14,438 nt of DNA from the NCBI GenBank assembly GCA_958435545.1, contig CAUBGU010000037.1, positions 1 through 14,438 on the forward strand, read 5' to 3'. Below the pieces are notes generated by a model. It was not told the DNA's origin. It worked only from the letters and a program-made list of their open reading frames with translations, and did no database searches. The position numbers and the translations under genes are program-made. Positions 1 to 5,827 of the stretch are shown here, piece by piece. Origin of the DNA: an uncultured Collinsella sp. (GTDB taxonomy: Bacteria > Actinomycetota > Coriobacteriia > Coriobacteriales > Coriobacteriaceae). Within the stretch, counting starts at the first letter, position 1; each line of letters starts with the position of its first letter.

Positions 1-16
1 CAGCCATTTGAGGTGT

Positions 17-31
17 GCCTTGTTTCAAGGC
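17..31 (-). other. Small hairpin at the expected 5' end of the outgoing transcript
   Basis: The bases form a perfect 6-base-pair stem with a three-base loop (GCCTTG AAA CAAGGC on the minus strand). It begins about seven bases after the -10 box at 38-43, so the RNA would start with this stem. Such 5' stems can protect an mRNA from decay. The assignment depends on the promoter call being right. Confidence 0.35.
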
Positions 32-37
32 TTGATT

Positions 38-65
38 AGTATAACCAAGGACGCGCTCCGGTCAA
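38..65 (-). promoter_or_regulatory. Strong promoter reading out of the left edge
   Basis: On the minus strand a TTGACC -35 box (60-65) is followed after 16 bases by a TATACT -10 box (38-43). Just upstream of the -35 lies an A/T-rich stretch (about 71-89, AAAAACTTTTTT-like) that could act as an UP element. The expected transcript start, near base 31, coincides with a 6-base-pair hairpin (GCCTTG-AAA-CAAGGC, 17-31). The gene served lies left of the window. A 16-base spacer plus UP-like tract is common for stable-RNA or ribosomal-protein promoters, but that is only a guess. Confidence 0.55.
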
Positions 66-140
66 CCGAGAATTTGAAAAAAGTTTTTGAGCACGGCGCC
101 AGCCACAAGGCCGACCCTATAGAACAGCACGTTAGAGACA

Positions 141-428
141 TCAACCCACCGCAAGAAGTTTTTCGCTCAAGGCTGCACGGGCAAACTCACTTGGCGTCAT
201 TCCTTCAGCCGCCGCCCGACGACGAATCGCCTCCTTCATCCCTAGGGGAATCTTGACCGATAGCGTTGCCGTCCCTTCGCTTGAGAGCGGAGGCCGCCCG
301 TGCACGATCCCCCCAACGGTATGCTCGCCGTCCGGAAACCCGCCATGCTCGTACGACTCGCACCACGCGTCGATCATTTCATCCGTTACAACCTGACCAT
401 TGGCAGCCGTATACGCCTTGCTCATCAT
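141..428 (-). CDS. Ribbon-helix-helix antitoxin-like protein
   Basis: A protein of 94-95 residues whose C-terminal half looks like a ribbon-helix-helix DNA-binding domain: a strand with alternating residues (TATLSVKIP, about 52-60), a first helix (GMKEAIRRRAAAEG) and a second helix (TPSEFARAALSEKL). The N-terminal half is probably the toxin-binding part. It starts at tandem ATG codons (428 and 425); the first overlaps the toxin stop as ATGA, so translation is coupled. An AGAGGGG ribosome site lies just upstream, inside the toxin gene. In BrnT/BrnA-like modules the antitoxin is the second gene, binds the toxin and represses the operon; that role is inferred here from order, size and fold. It could also be an orphan CopG-type regulator, but the overlap with a toxin-sized gene makes this less likely. 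Confidence 0.7.
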   Translation of the reverse strand: MMSKAYTAANGQVVTDEMIDAWCESYEHGGFPDGEHTVGGIVHGRPPLSSEGTATLSVKIPLGMKEAIRRRAAAEGMTPSEFARAALSEKLLAVG

Positions 429-688
429 CGACCCCTCTGCCGAGCTTGCTCGATCTCTTGCCAGAATTTCTTCTGAACCGGAGACAGGGCATGAATAATG
501 AGCCATCCACGAATTAGTTCGACTGCAACAAGTTCCATACTTCGACCATCTGGAAGCCATCCAATGGCAAGCCATCTCGGCGGCTCGTCCTCCGACTCGC
601 GGCGAATGCACTCAGTAACCGCGAACCAGGCACCAAGCACTTTCTTTTCCGTCAAGTGTTTTTTTGGCGTTGGGATGGATCTCAACAT
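425..688 (-). CDS. BrnT-like toxin candidate of a type II toxin-antitoxin pair
   Basis: An 87-residue protein placed first in a two-gene unit with an RHH antitoxin-like gene, which is the order of BrnT/BrnA modules. The central part (about 39-67: WLAIGWLPDGRSMELVAVE, then GWLIIHALSP) is a run of beta strands with a turn, followed by a basic/acidic tail, resembling the ISARK-type end of the RelE-superfamily BrnT fold. Overall sequence likeness to classical BrnT is weak, so the family name is tentative, and RNA cleavage has not been shown. The ATG at 688 is preceded by GGAGGAG with an 11-base gap; an ATG closer to that site (701) is in another frame and stops after four codons. The gene begins 62 bases after the DUF192 stop, with no clear terminator between, so some read-through from the pilus operon is possible. 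Confidence 0.6.
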   Translation of the reverse strand: MLRSIPTPKKHLTEKKVLGAWFAVTECIRRESEDEPPRWLAIGWLPDGRSMELVAVELIRGWLIIHALSPVQKKFWQEIEQARQRGR

Positions 689-717
689 CCATGCATCTTC
701 TCCTCCATCTTACCCAA

Positions 718-732
718 TTTCGTATGACGAAA
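718..732. promoter_or_regulatory. Perfect inverted repeat ahead of the toxin gene, possible operator
   Basis: The sequence TTTCGT-ATG-ACGAAA is a perfect 6-base inverted repeat with a three-base spacer, about 30 bases upstream of the toxin start. Ribbon-helix-helix antitoxins often bind short palindromes in the promoter of their own operon. No convincing -35/-10 pair could be fixed around it, so the operator reading is inference. Confidence 0.35.
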
Positions 733-750
733 GTCCGCTGTCGCCAATTC

Positions 751-1110
751 TTACGCCGGCACTTGTTGAAAGGCGGGAGGTGTAGCGAGGATTGAAGGGC
801 GTTCCAGCACCGCCCAGGCACCGGGACAGGAACACATGCGCCAAGGACGGACGTTTTCGTAGCATGCGAGGATGCTGCCGTTGCGGTCGATAAAAGCAAT
901 GTCGATGGGGTAGGCCATAAAGCAGGTGTGGACCGAAGAGCAGCGTGGGAACGCCATGACGAGCGGCAACCCGTTGGCGGCAATCGGAGACCGTCCCAGC
1001 ATGCCGCGCAGGCGCACGGCAAACGACTCCGCCACCACAAACTCGGCAGGCGCCCAACCCAGCCTGTTGAGCGCCCGCGCGTAGGCAATGTAGGATGAGG
1101 CCGCGGTCAC
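751..1110 (-). CDS. DUF192 family protein, last gene of the pilus cluster
   Basis: A 119-residue protein of the DUF192 family. The family signature is visible: a VAESFAVRLRGMLGR segment (about 26-40), then HTCFMAYPIDIAFID (61-75) and a later VRPW...AVLERP stretch (88-105). Family members are small beta-rich proteins of unknown function, often near secretion or pilus genes in actinobacteria. The best start is the GTG at 1110, which overlaps the stop of the upstream pseudopilin gene as GTGA; the frame stays open to 1215, but that part lies inside the upstream gene. The overlap makes co-translation with the pilus operon likely. No signal peptide is evident. A role in pilus biogenesis is suggested only by position. 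Confidence 0.85.
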   Translation of the reverse strand: MTAASSYIAYARALNRLGWAPAEFVVAESFAVRLRGMLGRSPIAANGLPLVMAFPRCSSVHTCFMAYPIDIAFIDRNGSILACYENVRPWRMCSCPGAWAVLERPSILATPPAFQQVPA

Positions 1111-1583
1111 ATAACCACCCCCGGACGCCACGGATCGACCGTCACTGCGCGCTCGTGCGACAACTTTGCCGGTGCCCCCAGCGAAACGCCGGCGATGCCG
1201 AGCGAGCTCGGCCACGGCTCGTAGCGCATGGTACAGGTATAGGTCCTAAACGTGCCGGAGAGCGAAAGCAGACCGCCATCCGATGTCGTCGCACCCTGCT
1301 CGCTCGAGACCTCAATCTGCAAGTCATAGCCTTCCATGGCATGTTGGATCTGAGCCTGAACGGTCGCGGAGGCATCGATGGAGCTGTCATCGCCCTCCCC
1401 GCTCGGCGCCACGGCATGCGCTAGCACGATATCGGGCACCACGCGATCGAAGCGCGCGACCGCGTCGGCAAAGACCATGACGTTGTACACGATAAGCGCC
1501 AGAACCAGCAGGACGGGCGTGACCACGGCCATCTCGACCGTCGCCTGGGCGCGCTCCTCGCACAGGCGCGTGCGGATGCCCAT
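1107..1583 (-). CDS. TadE-like pseudopilin, second copy
   Basis: A 158-residue protein with a class III prepilin-like N terminus: a basic leader, then A12/Q13-A-T-V-E17, then a single hydrophobic helix (MAVVTPVLLVLALIVYNVMVF, about 18-38). Cleavage after Ala12 would put Glu at position +5, as in pilins. The rest (39-158) would be exported; it has one cysteine (in TYTCTMRY) besides Cys8 and ends in a proline-rich tail. TadE/TadF-like pseudopilins are thought to be minor pilus components that prime or anchor the Flp fibre. The ATG at 1583 overlaps the stop of the large upstream gene as TAATG, and its own stop overlaps the DUF192 start. The longer frame up to 1727 is discarded because it lies inside the upstream gene and lacks sense. 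Confidence 0.8.
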   Translation of the reverse strand: MGIRTRLCEERAQATVEMAVVTPVLLVLALIVYNVMVFADAVARFDRVVPDIVLAHAVAPSGEGDDSSIDASATVQAQIQHAMEGYDLQIEVSSEQGATTSDGGLLSLSGTFRTYTCTMRYEPWPSSLGIAGVSLGAPAKLSHERAVTVDPWRPGVVM

Positions 1584-3748
1584 TACGACCCACCGCCCAG
1601 GGCACCCGCCAGTGTGGCGACATCGACGGTAAGTGGGATGGAACCGCCGCCGGGCAGCGGAATCTCCGCAAGCGTGAACACCGTGCCGCTGATGGTGCGC
1701 TCGACTTGATATTCCAGCGCCTCGCAAAGCGCCTTGGGGTCGGTCACGCCCAGCGGAATACTTCGTAGCTTGTCCTGCACTTTAGAAAGACCTGTGATGT
1801 CAGACCCCGGGCTCTTGATGACATTGGCGGTGTCGGTCAGTACCGGCTTTCGTAGGCGCAAGTCGCACGGCTCCAAGCCCAGCGCCGCCACGGACGCCGA
1901 AACGGTATCGCCGAGCCACGACGCAATGGAGCCCAACGCACCGCTGCCCCCTCCCAAGCCATCGATCATCTCGCCCATGAGCTCGTCAGCCGAGCCTTGG
2001 ATGTCTCCGTATCCCACAAGCAGCCGTCCCCAAACATCCATGACGCCATCGAGTACACCGGCAACACCGCCCGAACGCTCCTCCAACGTCGAGAAAAACC
2101 GCGAGAGAACGTTGTTCTGCGCCGTCGCGTCATCGGGTGCCAGCACCGCAGCAGAGATAGCACCGCGCTCGCCAAGCCTGACCGCCGCGTTAAACGAAGA
2201 GCTGAGCTCATCGGGGCTCGAAATGGCACCCGAAACCGCAAAGGCGACCACGCCATTGCGACCGGGCGGAGCGATACGCGGACGCTCGCCCGAAAGCGCT
2301 TTAATGGCCTCGTCAAACGCATTGCCCGCACGGTCAGCCTCGTCCTCGGTCTGGCGCATGAGCTCGAGCTCTTTGTTGCGGCATTCGACGTAGTCTTCCA
2401 GAGCGCCTTTGAACTCATCAAAGTGGTACTCGAAGCCGTTTTCGATAGAAGTCGAAGGAGCCGCAACGGCGCCGAGCGACGAAACACCAAAATGGCATCT
2501 GTTGCATTTGTCCTGCCCGTCATAAGCAGCGACCGAGGCTAGCCCGCCTGGCGTCCCTTTCTTATAGTTGGGGCAGCTCGTTCCATAATGCAGATACGTT
2601 TTGCCATCGTTGGTACTAGTTGGCCACGCCGCATCGGTATAGAGTTCCGTCGCTCGCACCTCGTCAGTGTTGCGCGGCAACAACGGAATATAGGAAGTGG
2701 TCCGGTCTCCGTCTTCGGTTATATATGCGCGATTGACCTCTGCGCTCGCATAGGTATAGAACGCCTTGCGCGCCGCCGACTCCGCTTTCGTCTCGACGCT
2801 TGAGCCTTGAGGCGCCTCGTTTGCAAGGCGCAAGCGGTAATAGGCCTTCGCGCGATCGAGCGCCACTTGCGGCTCCCATGTGACGCTCGAGGCATAGTGC
2901 GGATTCTCAATATCCGAAAGCTTCGCCAAACTCCTCGCGCGTTCCCACATGCATGAGCAACTGCCGACCGAAGCCGGATCCGACCCGCCGCAATCCGCAA
3001 GCCAGGCGCGCTCTTTTGCTTTCGCCGTCTCCTCCGAGGCCTTCTGCAGCTCATCTGCTGCGCGTTCCAGATCTTTCGATGTGTCTTTAATGACATCGGT
3101 CGAGATCTCGGACCCCTCGAGCGCAACGAAATCCGACTCGGACGTCCTGGGCACGGCAAGCGCCGTACCGGTATAGGTCGCACCCTCGGTATCCTGCGCC
3201 GACACGGCCTGCGTAGCTCGCGCGGCAACCAGATACGGTAGAGCCGTCTCGATTTTCTGCAGGCCCTTGGAGGCGCTTTTGGCAAACTTATTGCGCGTTT
3301 TAATGATCTCGATCCCCGTGTCGACCATATCGCCCGCGGCAAGCTCGGCACCCGGAATAAGGATGGCGACCAAGCCGGTGCCGATCGTGGCAAACCCCGC
3401 TAGGCCCAAGCTCAATATGCTCGCATCCACCACTGTCGCAGCCGTATGGTAGGACGCCACCACATTGGCGCCTGCCAGCGCGCCGCTATCGGCAGCCGCC
3501 TGGGTGTCCCCCGCGCGCGACATGCTCCATATCGCCGCCGCCGACGAAAACAGCAACGTGAGCACCACCAAGATGACCACCGCAGAGGAGAGCGTGGTAT
3601 AGGCACCGTCTTCGATAAACAGGTCGATCCCGGCTCGACCCATAAAGCCGCCTCGCTTGCAGCGAGCACGCGGTCGGCAACGGCCCGCAAGCCCCCTCGT
3701 CACCTTCAACAGGCAGCGCTTAATCCCATGCAGCAATCCATGAATCAT
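1583..3748 (-). CDS. Large TadG-like pilus-assembly protein with a putative Cys/His metal site
   Basis: A 721-residue protein. A basic start (1-47) precedes a hydrophobic helix (about 52-75) and the motif DTQAAADSGALAGAN (81-95), which matches the Tad-locus TadE/G-like N-terminal pattern. A second hydrophobic stretch lies near 110-135, a likely coiled coil at about 218-250, and another charged helical segment near 456-485. The middle has H387-x4-C392-x22-C415-x2-C418 plus C253, C264 and C266. I see no von Willebrand A metal motif (DxSxS), which many TadG proteins carry. The ATG at 3748 is chosen for its GGAGGGAG ribosome site; it overlaps the upstream gene by 29 bases. ATG 3643 (giving MGRAGIDLF) is an alternative start. 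Most of the protein is probably outside the membrane. Its exact role (anchor, tip or wall contact) is unknown. Confidence 0.75.
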   Translation of the reverse strand: MIHGLLHGIKRCLLKVTRGLAGRCRPRARCKRGGFMGRAGIDLFIEDGAYTTLSSAVVILVVLTLLFSSAAAIWSMSRAGDTQAAADSGALAGANVVASYHTAATVVDASILSLGLAGFATIGTGLVAILIPGAELAAGDMVDTGIEIIKTRNKFAKSASKGLQKIETALPYLVAARATQAVSAQDTEGATYTGTALAVPRTSESDFVALEGSEISTDVIKDTSKDLERAADELQKASEETAKAKERAWLADCGGSDPASVGSCSCMWERARSLAKLSDIENPHYASSVTWEPQVALDRAKAYYRLRLANEAPQGSSVETKAESAARKAFYTYASAEVNRAYITEDGDRTTSYIPLLPRNTDEVRATELYTDAAWPTSTNDGKTYLHYGTSCPNYKKGTPGGLASVAAYDGQDKCNRCHFGVSSLGAVAAPSTSIENGFEYHFDEFKGALEDYVECRNKELELMRQTEDEADRAGNAFDEAIKALSGERPRIAPPGRNGVVAFAVSGAISSPDELSSSFNAAVRLGERGAISAAVLAPDDATAQNNVLSRFFSTLEERSGGVAGVLDGVMDVWGRLLVGYGDIQGSADELMGEMIDGLGGGSGALGSIASWLGDTVSASVAALGLEPCDLRLRKPVLTDTANVIKSPGSDITGLSKVQDKLRSIPLGVTDPKALCEALEYQVERTISGTVFTLAEIPLPGGGSIPLTVDVATLAGALGGGS

Positions 3749-4232
3749 AATCTCCCTCCAGCCACTCGGGACGCGATCGATACGAGACGTCGACCTTAAG
3801 CTCGACATAGCCGTTTTGGCCTGCGCTACCCATAGCCTGCGCAAACGCACCAATCACAGGCAGCGGTTTAACCTCGCCGGTAACGGAAACGGACGAGACG
3901 CCGCCCGCATCGGCCCGACCAAGCTCGATATCCCACGACAGGGGCCCGCCGGCATGAAAAATCGAAACGTCGGGAACCGCGGCAAGACGGCGGCGGGTGA
4001 ACTCCTTGAGGTCTTCGTCGTCCCCCACCGTTGTCGTGGTCATAAGCCGCGCGGTCTCGGCGGCGGCAGACTCCATGACCGCGCGTGTATAGAGCAGACA
4101 CACCGGCTGCAGCGCCAACAGAACGAGCGTCAGAAACGTCGGCAGCAGGAATGCCGCCTCGACCGTAGACTGCGCCCGATCCTCGCGCGCGGCATCAATA
4201 CAGCACGATGTCCTCAGCGCCCGCAGCGGCAT
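3720..4232 (-). CDS. TadE-like pseudopilin
   Basis: A 170-residue protein with the pilin-like pattern A20/Q21-S-T-V-E25 followed by a hydrophobic helix (AAFLLPTFLTLVLLALQPVCLLY, about 26-48) and then AVMESAAAETARLM, typical of the TadE family. The exported part (about 60-170) has no cysteine. The nearest in-frame ATG is 4232, which overlaps the preceding pilin-like gene by 38 bases and has only a weak ribosome site; the ATG in the TGATG overlap at 4195 is in the wrong frame, so translation is probably coupled or starts at a non-ATG codon. The stretch of the frame upstream of 4232 is a shadow of neighbouring genes. Likely a minor pilus subunit in the membrane. Confidence 0.8.
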   Translation of the reverse strand: MPLRALRTSCCIDAAREDRAQSTVEAAFLLPTFLTLVLLALQPVCLLYTRAVMESAAAETARLMTTTTVGDDEDLKEFTRRRLAAVPDVSIFHAGGPLSWDIELGRADAGGVSSVSVTGEVKPLPVIGAFAQAMGSAGQNGYVELKVDVSYRSRPEWLEGDYDSWIAAWD

Positions 4233-4413
4233 CGATAACCGATGTCGAGGCGACGCCGTGAGATGCCGCCCGCTCGACCAGCACCGCCAAGCGCCCATCG
4301 GCACCAGCACGCCAAAGCCCCGCGATCGCCAACACGACGGAAAGCAGCGCCACCGTGACGATGGCGTATTCGACCGTTGCCTGGGCAGATTCCTCACGCA
4401 GGACGTCATGCAT
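4195..4413 (-). CDS. Second Flp-like minor pilin (72 residues)
   Basis: A 72-residue protein that begins with a short leader, REESA10/Q11-A-T-V-E15-Y16, and a hydrophobic helix (AIVTVALLSVVLAIAGLW, about 17-34). The leader and cleavage region nearly repeat that of the Flp pilin (REESAQGTTEYAI), so the two probably share ancestry and the same peptidase. The tail after the helix is about 37 residues, longer than in Flp, and ends IVLY. The start at 4413 is secure: AAAGGAGGG lies nine bases upstream, inside the end of the preceding gene, whose stop is one base before the ATG. It may be a minor pilin or a truncated TadE-like protein; the short tail favours the pilin reading. Confidence 0.75.
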   Translation of the reverse strand: MHDVLREESAQATVEYAIVTVALLSVVLAIAGLWRAGADGRLAVLVERAASHGVASTSVIDAAAGAEDIVLY

Positions 4414-4414
4414 T

Positions 4415-4978
4415 TCACAGTCCCTCCTTTGAGTTCGTTGTCTGCGGGGTCAGGCGGACCACGCGCAGGCGACACGAAGTATCACCTGCATCCGCGGCAA
4501 CCGTCACCATATCGACCCAGCCGCGTCCGTCACGCACGATGGCACCCCACACGTTACCCTTGATGTCGAGATAGCCGCTCAGAGCAAGTTGCGCCGTGGG
4601 CACTTCGCGATAGGCACGCAGCATATCCGCCGCCGCTTCGGTCATCGGTCGGCACTCGGACCATGCGAGACGAACAGCGACGGCATTGTTTGCAGATGAA
4701 CCCGTTGCAGCGTCCGCTCGCTCGTCGAGTGCTTGCAAGAACGTTTGCGCCGTGACGGCGGCATTCGCATCGTCCACGTCTCGCGCATCGTCTATTTGAG
4801 ACGCCGCAGCCGAACCCGATCCCGCATCCGCGGCAGCCCCTAAACGTTGTTGCCGTGCTGCGTTAAGCCCCCAAACCGCCACTGCCACCGCCACGACCGC
4901 ACAGGCGAGCACCAGCAACGCGCCGACGGGACGGGCGCCCTCTACAGGCTGTTGATGCCCTCGCTGATAGCGCTCCAT
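4415..4978 (-). CDS. One-span membrane protein of unknown function in the pilus operon
   Basis: A 187-residue protein I cannot assign to a family. It has a short N-terminal tail, one strong hydrophobic helix (GALLVLACAVVAVAVAVWGL, about 19-38), an Ala/Asp-rich low-complexity linker (about 46-75) and a C-terminal part of about 110 residues that looks folded (LALSGYLDIKGNVWGAIVRD) with cysteines in SECRP and TSCRL that could pair. The topology suggests the C-terminal part is outside the membrane. The ATG at 4978 overlaps the flp gene by 37 bases, with only a weak AAGG site. It has no prepilin motif. Position between the two pilin genes suggests a pilus assembly or quality role, but this is context only. 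Confidence 0.7.
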   Translation of the reverse strand: MERYQRGHQQPVEGARPVGALLVLACAVVAVAVAVWGLNAARQQRLGAAADAGSGSAAASQIDDARDVDDANAAVTAQTFLQALDERADAATGSSANNAVAVRLAWSECRPMTEAAADMLRAYREVPTAQLALSGYLDIKGNVWGAIVRDGRGWVDMVTVAADAGDTSCRLRVVRLTPQTTNSKEGL

Positions 4979-5175
4979 AGATCTTGGACCTTGCCCTTAA
5001 ATGCGACGATGGCAATGATGGCAATCACCACGAGCACACCGACTAGGATGGCGTACTCGGTGGTGCCCTGCGCGCTCTCCTCCCGCAGCAGTTCTTCGGC
5101 ACGCTGGCGAGCGTGAATTGGCTGGCAAAACGCCAAGCTCCAGACCTTGCCAACAACGTCAGTCATCGTATTCAT
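4942..5175 (-). CDS. flp: Flp type IVc pilin, main fibre subunit
   Basis: A 77-residue prepilin. A long leader (1-35) ends in REESA35/Q36-G-T-T-E40-Y41, followed by a very hydrophobic helix (AILVGVLVVIAIIAIVAFKG, 42-61) and a short amphipathic tail (KVQDLWSAISEGINSL). Glu40-Tyr41 after the cut site is the hallmark of Flp pilins, and cleavage after Ala35 puts Glu at +5. The leader length is a little long for the family; ATG 5166 (Met4) is an alternative start. The ATG at 5175 has an excellent GGGAGGAA site 4-5 bases upstream, stronger than its neighbours, as expected for the most abundant product. The tadC stop is 10 bases before the start. The processed pilin would be about 42 residues. Confidence 0.93.
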   Translation of the reverse strand: MNTMTDVVGKVWSLAFCQPIHARQRAEELLREESAQGTTEYAILVGVLVVIAIIAIVAFKGKVQDLWSAISEGINSL

Positions 5176-5185
5176 GTATTCCTCC

Positions 5186-5827
5186 CTACATCATCCCGCC
5201 TGCTCCCAGCAGCGGGCCCAATATGGACAGAAGCAACGCCGGCAAGATGAGCGTGCCGGTGGGAATCAGCAGCTTGACCGGCGCACGCTCAATCTCGCGC
5301 TCGACCGCGGCGCGATGGGCCGCGCGAATCTCGCGACTTTGGGCCGCCAGCGTCTCGGCAAGCGGGGCACCGAGGGCAAGCGCCTGCCCCGCTGTGATGG
5401 CAAAGGTCTCGAGCGCCCGCACATCCAGGTCGCGCGCGGCCGCCAGAAGCTCATCCTCTCGCGTCCCTACGCCCACACGCCATGCCATGCAGGCTCGCTC
5501 AAGGCGGAGCGCCAACGTCGATCGGCGATTGGCGCAAAAAACCTCAAGCGCCGCATCGAACGAAAGGCCGGCCGAAAGCCCCAGACGCACCACGTCGATC
5601 ATCTCGGACACCTCGCCAAGCGACACCTGCGCCGTACCACCCGTGCCGAGCATGCCCCTCAACCGTGCTACCAGGACATCGGTCACCGATCGGGCAGCCG
5701 CAACAACCAGCAGCGCCTCGCGTTTGCAGACCTGGGCGATCTTGCATGCGTCCGCACGCTCCAAACCCGTCACGATAAACACACTGAGCGCGCACAAGCA
5801 CGCCGCGGCCCAGACCAAGACGCTCAT
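5186..5827 (-). CDS. tadC: TadC-like inner-membrane platform protein
   Basis: A 213-residue protein of the type II secretion F (GspF/TadC) family. It has an N-terminal helix (3-20), a cytoplasmic alpha-helical region with the family pattern VVRLGLSAGLSFDAALEVF (about 79-98) and ALALGAPLAETL (149-160), and a hydrophobic C terminus (about 186-208, PTGTLILPALLLSILGPLLG). It is shorter than many proteobacterial TadC proteins (near 300), with fewer N-terminal spans. TadC pairs with TadB to form the platform on which the CpaF ATPase acts. Its ATG overlaps the tadB stop as ATGA, so the two are translationally coupled. Confidence 0.9.
   Translation of the reverse strand: MSVLVWAAACLCALSVFIVTGLERADACKIAQVCKREALLVVAAARSVTDVLVARLRGMLGTGGTAQVSLGEVSEMIDVVRLGLSAGLSFDAALEVFCANRRSTLALRLERACMAWRVGVGTREDELLAAARDLDVRALETFAITAGQALALGAPLAETLAAQSREIRAAHRAAVEREIERAPVKLLIPTGTLILPALLLSILGPLLGAGGMM

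Noticed and set aside
85..140. Terminator after the antitoxin gene
   Set aside because: A weak GTCGGCC/GGCTGGC stem exists, but its T tract is about 15 bases away, so it does not meet the form of an intrinsic terminator.
8..256. Plus-strand open frame at the left edge
   Set aside because: It starts at TTG, overlaps the antitoxin gene and the outgoing promoter, and shows no domain.
3749..3853. N-terminal extension of the TadG-like protein
   Set aside because: It lies within the upstream TadE-like gene; the ATG at 3748 has a strong ribosome site, the ones further up do not.
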